From Basipetospora chlamydospora (lineage: Eukaryota; Ascomycota; Sordariomycetes; Microascales), in the NCBI GenBank assembly GCA_001599675.1, contig BCHP01000004.1, positions 372,001 through 436,000 on the forward strand: DNA of 64,000 nucleotides, given 5' to 3'. The notes under the pieces were generated by a model, which ran no database searches, was not told the origin of the DNA, and worked only from the letters and a program-made list of their open reading frames with translations. How positions within the stretch are numbered: the stretch's first letter is position 1; each line of letters opens with the position of its first letter. Below, in pieces: positions 33,075 to 43,498 of the stretch. The translations under genes were made by a program, and so were the position numbers.

Positions 33075-34862
33075 GGTCTGAAATTTCCAAGCGCGGAAAC
33101 ACCCTCGCACAGTTCCACGCGCTAGAAGAGGAGTGCTATGCCTTGGGGCTCGTGATCATCGATATATACGGTTCGGTTCGGGTGCAGACAAGGGTCAATG
33201 GCTGGGGGTTCTTGTTGTATGAACCAGGAGGCCCTTGCTTCGAGAAATCTAGCGCGTTGTTTCAGGCGATTGGGGTGTCGTGGAGGCACTTGGCGCATGC
33301 GAGGAGAAAAGAATCCCGAGGGCGCTTTCGTTTCGAAGACGGGATACAGTGTGTGGCGATCGGCGATCGGCTCTCGCGAGGTGCCGGGAAGTGAATTGGC
33401 TCGGATGCTAAGCTCGATTATGCTCGGCGTATGCGAGTTTTTCTTTTTTTTTTCTTTTTTCGGTACAGCTCGGGTCGAGGTATGGCGGGGTTGCGCGAGG
33501 CTGAGAAATCGGAAGGGCCGAGACGTTTTAACGCGAGGGACGGCAGAGCTGTGAGCCAGGCCAAACTGGACCGGGTTTGATAACACTGGAGATAACTGTC
33601 GATGGGGAAGTATCGATAAAAGGGAAGAACGAAGACTGGCGCGTCTCTCGGCTAGTTGGCCCACGTGCGGGCTCTCGACAAGGCTGGAAACCCGTGATTC
33701 AAAATGGAAAGAAAGAAAGAAAAGGGAAGAAAAGAAAGTCCAGGAAACGATACCAGAGCGCTAGCTAGTGAATCAGAGAGCGCGGCGTCCAAGAAACAAA
33801 GTGGAGAGGTGTGTCTGGAAGAGGGGAGGATGTGTTAGTTAAGACTGGAGTAGGGCAACAAGAACAGGAATGGATATCAAGGCTCTTTGAGAAGGGGCAC
33901 TGGGTTTCTACCCTTCTCGAGGCACGGTTCTGGCTGGAGCGGAGCTTGAAGGTTAGGTGGGCAGGTGGGCGGGCGGGTGGACACTGGAAATGGGGGATCA
34001 CGGGAAAACCCGAACCTACGGTAGCGAAGAAAAACAACTGGACTAATAACCTCACGCGGGGCCCCGATATGACGGGATTAAATGCTAGGGCGGGAAAGCT
34101 TTGAAGCCGAGGATAATGGATCTCCGTCGGTGCCCTGCATTACGAGTAATGATTGACGGGATTTTGCAAAGTGATCACTCTACTGTGCTGCCTGTCTCTC
34201 CCTTCAGCTCGCCGTCTTCTCTCCCCTTTATTTCGGGTCCGACATACGGAGGTATTTTCCCCTGTGTACATATGACACTGTGCGTCCCTATCAACGAACG
34301 AGACGAGTTCGTGGAACGGGATCAGAGAGCGCCTCGTGGTCTCCGTACAGGCATGAGTGGCTCAGGCGGTCTTGTCATGGAGATTATCCAGGCTCCGAGA
34401 CCTCCAAATCTGGAATTGGTACTCGCTTTGAGAGGAAAACGATGAAACACTGAAGCGAGACAGCCCCCTTGTGGCGAACCTGTCATGACAGCGGTGAGTC
34501 CCAGTTCTCGGCTTGAGCCATTTTCTTTTTTTTTACGTCATTGATAGCCGCTGAAAGCCGGGGCTTGAGCTGAGTCGTCCACGTCGCATCCAGCTTCCAT
34601 GTCAGTCGGAAAAGCTGAGACTCCTATTCGTAGAAACGCAGCCAGCATCTGTCGGAACCCTGCAAGGAGAACATCGCCAAGAACGCGGTTGCAAGGTGTG
34701 CCTACATACATATAAGACGCCATAATCTCAATTCTTCTATAAAGAGGCTATCTACGCCGTTTTCCTCTCCCGTAACTAGACTAGAGCGTCGAAAAAGAGA
34801 AAAAAAAAGAAATTAGGAACAAGAGAAAAGGCAGGTCTCCGACGAAATGCCTCTCGCTGCTT
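33075..34862. other. carrier promoter and intergenic region
   Basis: No supported gene. It includes the carrier's upstream region (33075-33600), with a T-rich stretch at 33434-33460, and a G/A-rich stretch at 33700-33740 (GAAA repeats). Confidence 0.5.
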
Positions 34863-35164
34863 TTAACGCATCTTCATCATCCGCCGACCGGGTGACGCCG
34901 AGCCAATAGTCCGCGAGTCAAACCATCCTCCGGTCTCAATTGCGGTGTTGACCGGCGCTGCGCCGACGCCGTTGCGGTCGGTGCCTGAGAAGAACGAGGC
35001 AAAATAAACCCCCAATGCGATCAAACTGTAAGGACATACTTCAAAACGCACGAGCGGAAAACGCCCCAAACGAGTTTACTGGTAGTGGGAAAGATGAGAG
35101 GCAAAGAAGGGTCGAGGCACAACGGGCGCACCGGCTTCCAGAGCGGTCGGCGGCCGTCCGACAT
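34863..35164 (-). CDS. candidate small single-pass membrane protein (spliced)
   Basis: The minus-strand segment 35025-34863, after a TTACAG acceptor, encodes 53 residues starting LIALGVYFASFFSGTDRNGV and ending in a basic GRRMMKMR tail. It looks coding: a hydrophobic stretch, then a soluble tail with varied composition. A possible first exon, 35164-35124, encodes MSDGRRPLWKPVRP and joins in phase across a 98-nt intron, but its donor (GTTGTG) is weak and no clear branch site is seen. The predicted 67-residue protein would have a short cytosolic or matrix N terminus, one membrane span and a C-terminal tail. It lies directly downstream of the SR-protein gene on the same strand, with the first exon ~30 bp past that stop codon. 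I do not recognise the family. Confidence 0.45.
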
Positions 35165-35194
35165 GTACGACCGGAACCTTGAACCTTACTCTCT

Positions 35195-36594
35195 TTATTC
35201 AGCCACATCGAGATCATCATGCGGGGGAGGGCTGTCAAGAGCTAGATGGGGTGAACGACAAGTCAGCATATCAGTTCCATTCAAACAACGGTGGGCGATT
35301 ATTGGGGGGTTGCATACGCTTCCGGTCATCGCCGTTGGCACCATTCTCACGGCGGTCACGGTCATCTCTATCATCCTTGATATCCCTGTCACTAGAGTCT
35401 CAGTGTTAGCTGCCGTTCACGAGAAAAATGCCAGGAATATGCCGCAAGCTAATGGCAAGTGATACATACCGATGATCCGGGCTGCGGCTTCGCTCGCGAT
35501 CGCGGTCGCGCCTCTCCCGGTCATAGTCACGGTCACGGTCGCGACGATCATCCTTCCTGGGAGAGTACTCGCGCGTGCTGCGACGAGGAGACGGCGAACG
35601 GCCACGACGAGGAGAGGAGCGACGGCCACCACGGTCGCGGTCACGGCCAGAGTCGAACCGCCACGAAGCCGAAGGAGGGGTACGAGCCCACTAAATGGAC
35701 GTTTTCTTGTTAGCAAGATTCTAGACGACAAGGGCCGCAAGGGCTGGGTTTGCATGCGTACCTCAATCTTCAGAGTATCGTCCCTGCCGATTCTCTTGTT
35801 GTGCATCTCGTAGTACGCATCATCGGCATCGCGACGATCCTCATACTCCACAAACGCAAAGCTACTCCAGCCGAAAACAGGTTAGTGAACGTTGAGACAT
35901 GCCACTTATCCTGCGCAGAGAACAAGGGGTAACAGAAGACTTACAGGCGACTGGAAGCTGATCGCGGTGCAGGAATGTCACACCGAACCAAGCGTCCGTA
36001 GCTAAGTCATACTGTCAGCATGTCCGTTATCCAAAAGATCAGAAGTCCAAACCAGTAACTGAGATGGGAGCACTGCACGAAGGGCAAGAGGTTTTCGCCC
36101 AGAGAATCGCCGGCGAGACAAACGGCGGGTATTGAAAGACCCGCAGTACCGTCAAAACCGCCGCACGGCATAGCAAGATGATTCTTTTTTTTTTTCTTTT
36201 CGCCGGGAGTTTCTCGAGCTCGACGACCGACCGACCGACCGACCGATGGGCAACGTCACACGAGGACGAAGAAGGACGAGGCGGAAGCGAGTACGACGAA
36301 CGAGGGCGAAGACGGATGAGAGGGGGTGGGGAGGACGAGGATGGACAGCGTAAAAAGGAGAGGCGAGGCAAGCGACGAGCAACGGGGGGGGACGGAGACG
36401 GAGGGCGAAAACGCGGACGATGGACGAAGAGGGGGTATAACGGGGGGTTGGTTCTTTTTCGAAGATATCGGCCGTCACGATGGAGGAAGGGTCGACGCGT
36501 AGATGACATACCGTTCGAACTCGTGGGCGAGGTCGCGGGCGCGAGTTCCGTGGCTAAAGCCGGTAACGTAGAGGGTGGTTCCGCCACGCGACAT
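35195..36594 (-). CDS. SR-type pre-mRNA splicing factor (RRM plus RS domain, Srp1-like)
   Basis: Six exons on the minus strand: 36594-36512, 36001-35945, 35861-35762, 35690-35470, 35391-35318 and 35241-35195, giving 193 residues. One N-terminal RRM spans residues ~6-80, with RNP2-like TLYVTGF and RNP1-like LFAFVEYED. A hinge (WARTPPSASW) follows, then an Arg/Ser-Asp-rich domain (RRSSPRRGRSPSPRRS, RERSRSPDHRDRD). The C terminus is acidic and proline-rich (PLDSPPPHDDLDVAE). This is the architecture of SR proteins that bind exonic enhancers and recruit U1/U2AF; fission yeast Srp1 is the nearest kind I recall. The first intron (510 nt) is much longer than the other four (58-97 nt). If the last intron were retained, translation would stop after a different 16-residue tail. 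Confidence 0.9.
36225..36246 (+). repeat. (GACC)n microsatellite in SR-protein intron 1
   Basis: Five and a half GACC units within the long first intron of the SR-protein gene; on the transcribed strand this is (GGTC)n. It is next to a T-rich tract (36183-36200). Confidence 0.75.
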
Positions 36595-37406
36595 GGTGAT
36601 GATGGCCTGTGGTGAAGTGGGTAAATGAGTGTAGAAGACAACCGATGCTTTCCTCTGGTGTTCTCGGTTGCGCAAGAACTCGATGAACTAGAAGATGGGA
36701 TGAAGAGGTTGTTGATGGGTCTTGGTCTTGATGAGGAGGTGGAGCGAGATAAGAACTTGAACGGAGCTGGTGTTGGGGGTGCGACGAAACTTTTGAACCT
36801 CCTGACGGTTATGTAAGATATTTTGAGCTGTCTGCTCCACACTTGCAACTGTCAATCGCTTATTATTGGCGGAGAAAGTGAGACTCGGGCCGTCGAATGT
36901 AAGTCACGTGGTTTCTTCACGTATCATTGATGCATCGACTGGCATGACGTACGCCAGCATACCAGTGCCTCAGACTTTGAGTCTTTTTAAAGGCGTGTCA
37001 TCCTGTGAATAGTCTCATTTCAATCATAAGCGTCCAGGCCTCAGTGCAACGCTTCTGTGTGTCAGTTGGTCGAGGCTTCATTAGCAGGCCAAAGCTCCCC
37101 CAACTAATAGCCGTCGTGGAATAAATCAGTCTCAGAATGCCGCCACACCAGGCATCCGCGAGGTGCCATCAAGTTTCCAGACTCCCGTGCACAGTTAAAA
37201 AACTAAAGGAAAAGGGGGAAAAGGAGAGAAGATCAAAAAAAGTCTCGATAAAACGAATAACGCAACTGAAACCTCGGAATACAATAAAGCCTCGACGGCT
37301 AGCAGACTTTTGAAGCCTCCGAAAGCAACCGACCACTCCGTCCAGCCCCTGGACACTCCTCCGCCTGCCCCGTTCCTGTGACCTGTCTTCTTACCTTCAC
37401 CGTGGC
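36595..37406. other. SR-gene promoter and fimbrin 3' flank
   Basis: No gene recognised. Both neighbours are on the minus strand, so this stretch holds the SR-gene promoter on the left and the fimbrin 3' flank on the right. Confidence 0.5.
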
Positions 37407-39681
37407 TTAATGCATCTTGTCGTACGTTGCCATAAGTGAGCCTGGAGGGAGCAAGTTAGTAAAGTGTAAAGTTCCCCCTTCTTCCCTTGAACAGATAGCC
37501 GGCCACTCACCTATGAACGTAGTCACCAGCCTGCTGCGGATCTGCGAGATATCCTCGGGCACGAGCCAAATGGTGGCGCCCAGCTTTCGGGCGATACTGA
37601 TGCTGAGCTTGGCGTTCAAATACGCGTCGTCGGGCGTGTGTCCGGGAGTCACAAGGTCGTAGTCGACGTAGCTACTCTTCATACCATTGAGCACGTCAAG
37701 TAAGAAGACACCGGTGCCGATGGTAGAGTCCTTGAAGGACCGAATGGTCGAGTTCCTGCCACCCTTGCGCGACATGTCGTTGGCCCACCGGATCATCTCC
37801 GCGTCAGTGATCTCGCGCTTGCCTAGGCGCTGCGCGAGGGCCGCCAGGGTAAGGGTGATGTCCCTGCGCATGAGCTGCCAGACGAGCCCCAGGGTCAGCG
37901 TCTTTTGCCCGTCGGTGATGTCGGCGCCCTGGACGCCGACGAGCGAGAAGCCGTTCTGCTTGCCGAGCTCGATGGCGTAGTTGGTGTTCTCCATCGCCTT
38001 GAACCTCATCAACTCGCCGCCGTGAGCGGGGGGCTTGTTGACGTGTCGCCAATTGACCGACCCCTTGATAACCTTGTCGTAGGCCTGAAGAAGGATGGAC
38101 CCGTCCCGCAGGTCGTCGAAGAAGGACTGCACAGCGGGCTGGACATCCAAGCTGTTGAGCCACAGGGTGAAAACTCGGGCTTCCCGCTCTCCCTCGGCGT
38201 CGAAGTCTTCGACCTCGAGCTTCTCCTCTTCCGTGATGGGGTCGAGAGCGGGATGCGTGTTGAACAGGTTGGCGACGAAGGCGAGGTTGAGCTTGGGGTT
38301 CCCCGCAACGAGGGACTTGGGCGTCAAGAACTTGCGGCAGCCAAGTAAATCGGCGTTTTGGAGGACAGCCTCGGCCCGTTGGAGCAAGTCCCTGACTTGG
38401 AGAGGATCTCGGTTGCAACCGTACTCGGAGCCGATCTGAGCCAGGAGCACAGCGTAGTTCTCTCCGTCCTTGACGTCCGTCGAGAAGTTGTTAACCCTGT
38501 CATCCAAGACCGTCAGTTATATGCGCCGTAAGACGGGGAGTGGGTGAAACATCAAGGCAGGGGCAGTTACCTTCTCGGCCAGCCAGCAGCCTTGAGGTGG
38601 TAGTTGAACCAGCGCAGGAGAATCTGCTCGGGCGGGAGGCGGAGGAACTGCTCGAGGGTCTCGTCCTCATCCAAAAGACGGTAGAGCTCGGGGTGGAGCT
38701 TGATATCAATCTTTGACAACAGACCGCGGCGAATAATTTGCCAGATGAGGCCAAGGATAAGATGCTCCCGCACCTCGATAATGTCGCCGCTCCCAATGTT
38801 GACAACCGAGCAGCCGATACCCTTGGCGGACTCGATGACAATGTTGTTGTTCTCCGTCATGTGGAAGGCGTTCAAGGTCTTGATCTTCCTCCCCGGGACG
38901 TTGAGCACACGCTCGTCGATGGTATCGGGAACACTGTCGTTGATGAGCTTGGCGAGGACCAGGCCGTCCTTGCACTCGTCGAACATCTCAAAGGTGTCGG
39001 TTGGGAAGGGGAGGCGGTTCCCAATGTCGGCGTCGCCGGCGAGAACCGCATTGATGTGGCGGGTGAACTCGGTCCGCTCGTCTTCATTGATGGTATGGGT
39101 GATGTTCGCGCTGGAGCCCTGGACCTGGATCCTGCCGCCGCCGGTGCTAGTGGAGCGCGCATGACCACCGGTGCGCTCGGCGACGATTCCCTGCGGCGGA
39201 GGCGCGGCACCTCCCGACATGCGCTTCTGGGCAGGAGAGGACTGGCGTAGTTTCGCAATAAGCTAGTAAGGCAAGGCACATGTTACGGTTAGCGACCCGG
39301 TCATCAATGGGGAGAGCGAGGTCAGGCAAGCTCTCTACTCACTCCTACGTAATCCTCAAGCTCCACCCGACGCGACGAGTCGAGCTCGACCTCCTTCAAC
39401 GCCTGTCTGACGACATCGTACGGTTGGCGCTCGCTCTGCTGAGTAGCTTTGATCGTCGTGGCCTCGTCTAGGTAACCCTTGTCGTCGACATCGAGCTTGC
39501 GAAAAGCATCGGAGAGGGAGAAGATTTCGTTCTGCTGGAACTCGGGAAACTTCCTGATGTCGAAATGTCAGCAAGCTGATGCGAACAGGAATTGATACTC
39601 ACGAGTTCAATGGTATCTATAGGCTAAGGGAGAGGGCGGAATGTTGTTTGTTACGGACCTTTGAAGCTTGAGCACATTCAT
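37407..39681 (-). CDS. fimbrin/plastin, actin-bundling protein (SAC6-like)
   Basis: Five exons on the minus strand: 39681-39659, 39553-39343, 39262-38571, 38496-37511 and 37441-37407, giving 648 residues. An N-terminal EF-hand-like region (residues ~10-75, with FSLSDAFRKLDVDDKGYLDEATT) is followed by four calponin-homology domains forming two actin-binding modules. These include FEMFDECKDGLVLAKLINDSVPDTIDERVLN, RWFNYHLKAAGWPRRVNNFSTDVKDGENYAVLL and the later WLNSLDVQPAVQSFFDDLRDGSILLQAYD. The family crosslinks actin filaments in endocytic patches and cables. The first coding exon is 23 nt (MNVLKLQ plus two bases), has a GTCCGT donor, and sits in a CCACCATGAATG start context. Only the C-terminal 11 codons (LMATYDKMH end) lie in the last exon. 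Confidence 0.95.
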
Positions 39682-40824
39682 GGTGGCTTGCTGTGGAGGC
39701 CAAGATGGAAAGCTATGGAAGGAGGGGTTCGCGATGTGAAAGGTGGTTGAATCGCACTGCGCGAGATATAAAAGGGAGAGAGTGTGTGTGAGATAAGTAA
39801 GTTCACGAAGAAAAGAATGCTTGGTGAAGCTGCAGCGTCGGATTCCAAGAACCTGGAGGATATGATGAAGGCTGTGGCACTTTTTATGGTGTTGGAATTG
39901 CGATGCCTAGAGTTGGCGAGACTCGGATCGATCAATGACCTGGACGATGACGACTGGGAGGGGGAGGGGGGGTGAGAGGATAGCTGATGTACGTGTACCA
40001 GTCCCACTGTGCTGTGCCACTCTTTTACGGCCGGTTGGTGGGGTGTACAAGGTACAAGTACAAGCAGTACGATTCCCATGCACGGTGCACGATTACGAAA
40101 TGCTCCGTCCCAGCCGGATCGCTGCCAGCTGTTTTCAGGACCAAGTGCCGCCCTCCCTCCCAGTTCTCCGAGTCCTCCCTCATTGTTTATCGGCTTGAAT
40201 TCGAATGAGCGAGCAGGTCACGGTTGCAAGGGAATACGTGTCTATCGCCCTCGCTTGCCACGCTTGCACCGGAGCGGGATCGCGATTCAGTGTTGTCAAA
40301 TTCCGGGTCTGGGTCGCTGGTAATAGTCAATATTTATATGTCCCCGTACCCTAGTGTGATCACACAGCCAGGCAAGGGGACTTTGCATAACATGCCGCTA
40401 GAATGGTAGGGGTAGTGTTCTACTCCATACATCACACAGAGTCAGTGCCACAGATTTCGCAAAGCACAATTGTTAATGGTACCATATAGGGAATCGACTA
40501 GGTTCGTAAGGTAAGTACCTAAAGTCCAACTGCAAGTCCCACTGTCTCGGTCGCCCATCCCATCGAATTCCCGACCATAACGCCCAAGCTGATAAAAGAC
40601 AAAACTGTACACCATCCATCCGGCACCACAACTGCTCTCAGGCAAGCTTGTCCTTCCACTTCCAAAGCCCCCAACAGCGGCCTACCAATTATCCCCCTTT
40701 CGTCTGATAAGTGGGCTTGTGTCGTGATGATCGATCATAGTACAGCCCCGCTCTTGCCACGTACCATCGAGTCGAGCCATCCCGGCTCAGAGCGAAGTCA
40801 AGACAAGAGTTTTGAATCGTCAGT
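39682..40824. other. fimbrin promoter and intergenic region
   Basis: No supported gene. The CT/GA-rich region near 39760-39970 is probably the fimbrin leader and promoter. Confidence 0.5.
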
Positions 40825-41112
40825 TTACTTCGAATCAGCTCCTGTCGACAGGCTCTTGGGCGCCGGAGGGACGCTGCCGGGGTTCATGGGCAGAGGGGCG
40901 ATGAGCTTAGGGCTAGACGGCGTCGAACTGGTCTGCGCCAGATTCTGTGAGCCGATCCCCTATGATTCAGTCCAACGTACTAAGTCCGCGCCAGAAGTTT
41001 TTGTCATACCTCAGTAGGGCCATAGTGGACTTACATAGGGGCCTGGCCAGAACAATTCCTTTGGCGAGGGCATGTAGTTCTGGTTAATCGAGAGCATCAC
41101 CATGCCGAACAT
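40825..41112 (-). CDS. candidate 70-aa spliced gene, or 3' end of a larger gene
   Basis: Two minus-strand segments, 41112-41035 and 40959-40825, join in phase across a 75-nt intron with a GTAAGT donor and an ATCATAG acceptor. The result is 70 codons plus a stop. The first begins MFGMVMLSINQNYMPSPKEL and the second is a Ser/Pro/Ala-rich tail. A consensus CTAAC branch site and CTCTAG acceptor lie directly upstream of the first ATG, so a 5' exon (untranslated or coding) probably exists. I searched 41113-42000 and found no convincing upstream coding exon. The amino-acid texture and splice signals argue that it is real. The family is not recognised. Confidence 0.5.
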
Positions 41113-41988
41113 CTAGAGCTCAGTTAGCAGCCGAGCCCACCAAAAAGAAGATGAACAAAGGATGAGAAAAGAGAAAAGATTTAACACACTTATATCGCAT
41201 TTCTTAAGCCATTGCCCAATTAGGAAATATCGTTCTATCACGACATCTTCACTTCGGTTCTCTTCCCCCAGGTCAAAACAGTAAGAGCATCGCACAAACT
41301 CGAGAAGAGCACATATTATGGAGGGCCGCTAGAGATTCCAGTGTCTAAGTATGACCCTTAATAGACCTAGATAGTTTGGCCTAAGATTTTGCAAACCAAG
41401 CCAGGCTGGCCGGTGACCAGAGTCCTAGCCACGCCGTACGTCTATGTTCTGTTTCAGAATCTGACGTATTGCACCGCCTGTTACCGAGCCGCGGATAAAG
41501 ACAATCTTTCCAGTTGCGGTTACTCAATCGGTGACCATAGAAGTGAAGTCTGCCGCGATCGCTTCGCCCACGCGCTGGCGGAGGGATGGACAACCCAACG
41601 GGGACTTTCGGGAAGACGAGTTCTCATATCTAGAATAGGCCTCACTTGCATCAAGTTGGAAGCCCATAGGAGATGGAGATGTCAACACTATAGTTCGGCA
41701 CCTAGGGAATACGGACTTGTCGGCAGGATAGAACTTATCCACCAGCTCTGCATTCTGAGTTGGGTAAAAACATACAGGGCGCTACAAACTCCATATCATA
41801 TCATATCCGGCTGGAGCCCAACCATGCCGGCGCAAAGTGTGAGCCGACGAGTCAAAACTGACAGAACAAGACCGCCCTAAGATAGGAAACATCCGGTGAA
41901 GCTATACCGAGGAGGCCAGCTGGGCTCTACTGCCGAGCCTAGCATCGAGGTACGGCGCGCTCTCGCTGGCTTCTCTGCATTCTTTCCA
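41113..41988. other. intergenic region with copy A of a diverged repeat
   Basis: No supported gene. It holds the upstream intron or leader of the small gene and the repeat copy at 41198-41270. The plus-strand open frame at 41389-41880 is low in coding character and was rejected. Confidence 0.5.
41198..41270 (+). repeat. diverged direct repeat, copy A
   Basis: 73 bp that align without gaps to 43094-43166 at roughly 78% identity. About three quarters of the mismatches are transitions. Both start GCATTTCTT and both contain TATC...TTCACTT and TTCTCTTCC. Confidence 0.7.
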
Positions 41989-42654
41989 TCATCGCCATCC
42001 TCCGTCTCCTTTCCGAGCCTGTCTCGGCAAGGCAGGGTGTTTCTCGTCGCAGGTTAAAGCAAGCGCGTATCCGGCCTCGATGCTCTTCGGGGAACATGAA
42101 CTCCGGCTGGTGGGCGAAGTATCGGTCTCGCTGCCAGTCGTATCTGACCCGACCCTCAGCTTGGCCAGAGGGGGCAGCGCCGGGAGTTGCGCCTGGATCT
42201 TTTCTTCCGCGGGTGATGTGTTGCCCCCCTTCTCCCCAAAGCGCAGGAACGCTTCCACCGCCTCGTCGACCCCCGGGGGCGGGGCCTTGCTCTTCACGGA
42301 GAGTCTCCTCGTCAGCCTGGTGAAGACATTGCGCACCAGTCGCGCCGACGCGGGCGAGATGGGTTCTTGCTCTTTCTCCTCCTCCTTCGCCGGGGGATCG
42401 TAAGTCCCCTCCTGGAGCACTGCGTCCGGCTCCTCGCCGTCGACCTCCTCGTCGATAATGTAGTCTTCGAGGCGGGGCGCATCGGGCCGAATGGGGTAGA
42501 GCGTGCCGTAGCGGCTTCCGGGTGCGCCGGTCCACTTGCTGCCGTCTTTGGTGTCGATGTAGGTGTAACACTGCGTGTCCGCGTCGTATCCCGCGCGCTT
42601 CATGCCGTGGGGAAGACGCTCCTCGTCCGAGTCTAGATGCGCCCAGCGGCCCAT
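41989..42654 (-). CDS. conserved fungal hypothetical protein
   Basis: An intronless minus-strand frame of 221 residues starting MGRWAHLDSDEERLPHGMKR. The N-terminal ~60 residues carry GYDADTQCYTYIDTKDG...WTGAPGSRYGTLYPI. From memory this pattern is shared by many uncharacterised ascomycete proteins, some of them annotated together with LysM/CBM50 domains. No LysM motif is evident here. The remainder is acidic and low in complexity, with an Arg-rich helix (RNVFTRLTRRLSVKSK). No signal peptide and no membrane span are seen. It is flanked on both sides, at distances of about 0.4-0.8 kb, by copies of a diverged 73-bp repeat. Function unknown. Confidence 0.8.
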   Translation of the reverse strand: MGRWAHLDSDEERLPHGMKRAGYDADTQCYTYIDTKDGSKWTGAPGSRYGTLYPIRPDAPRLEDYIIDEEVDGEEPDAVLQEGTYDPPAKEEEKEQEPISPASARLVRNVFTRLTRRLSVKSKAPPPGVDEAVEAFLRFGEKGGNTSPAEEKIQAQLPALPPLAKLRVGSDTTGSETDTSPTSRSSCSPKSIEAGYALALTCDEKHPALPRQARKGDGGWR

Positions 42655-43093
42655 TCTCGTATATGGCTTTGCAGTATGTAGCCGGTTCTTGAGAGGCTAG
42701 ATGTTGTGGATACCAAACTGGTCGGGGTGGTCGTGTGATTGATGCTGGATCCGAGATCAACTGTTGCCTAATGTTGCGGGACCCTGTATATCCGTAAAAG
42801 TGCGGGGTGCGCCGTACTGCTTTGCTGTGGTGTGACGGGAGTGGGATGCGTACGACGGTGGACTCCGCCACACTCTCCAGCTGAGATTGTGTTTCATGAC
42901 GGTTTGCTGTTCAGTGGCGAGGATAGGCACTTTGATTCGGTGTTGAATTATGTATGAGTTACGGAGTAGGAAGAGCGGCTGGTGTGATGAACAGAGGTTG
43001 GCTCTATGGGTCGTCCGCAGACTAACTCCCCCTTCGGATATTTTCCCCCATGGCCAAGGGCAATTCGAGGCAGTTCGTGCCTTCCGAGGCACC

Positions 43094-43166
43094 GCATTTC
43101 TTGAACCACTACCCGATTGGGGAATTCCGTTCTATCGAGATATCTTCACTTGTGTTCTCTTCCTCT
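43094..43166 (+). repeat. diverged direct repeat, copy B
   Basis: The second copy of the 73-bp segment at 41198-41270, in the same orientation. Similarity stops abruptly on the left and fades on the right. Confidence 0.7.
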
Positions 43167-43247
43167 AAAGAATGTTAAGATGTTAGACACTTTGTAGGAA
43201 GTAAAAGCTGTGCTGATTGGACATGCAGCATGACGACGGGGCTCAGG

Positions 43248-43284
43248 CTCACACTCACACTCACACTCACACTCACACACTCGC
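43248..43284 (+). repeat. (CTCACA)n microsatellite
   Basis: About five hexanucleotide units ending in CACACTCGCTC, in the leader/promoter of the gene at 43499. Confidence 0.8.
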
Positions 43285-43498
43285 TCACCCCACCAAGAGA
43301 CGACTTGACCCCACCTAAATTTTCCTTGCCCACCGAGACCGGTGCTGTGGTATGGCTACAAACACTACCGTGCTTGAATTCTCATCAACAACCACATCAA
43401 TCACTGATATTTTCACTTTCCATAACTTCGCTCGGCTCGGCTCCCATACAGACTCATAAGCGCCGTTATAGAGAAGCGCCCGAAACCTGCCGCAAACC

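Larger units (their letters stand above)
42655..43498. other. divergent promoter region with repeat copy B
   Basis: The intergenic region between two divergently transcribed genes. It contains repeat copy B (43094-43166) and a CTCACA microsatellite (43248-43284). No additional gene is seen. Confidence 0.5.

Noticed and set aside
41389..41880. 163-codon plus-strand frame
   Set aside because: Mixed composition without conserved pattern, the minus strand is also open, and no homology is recognisable.
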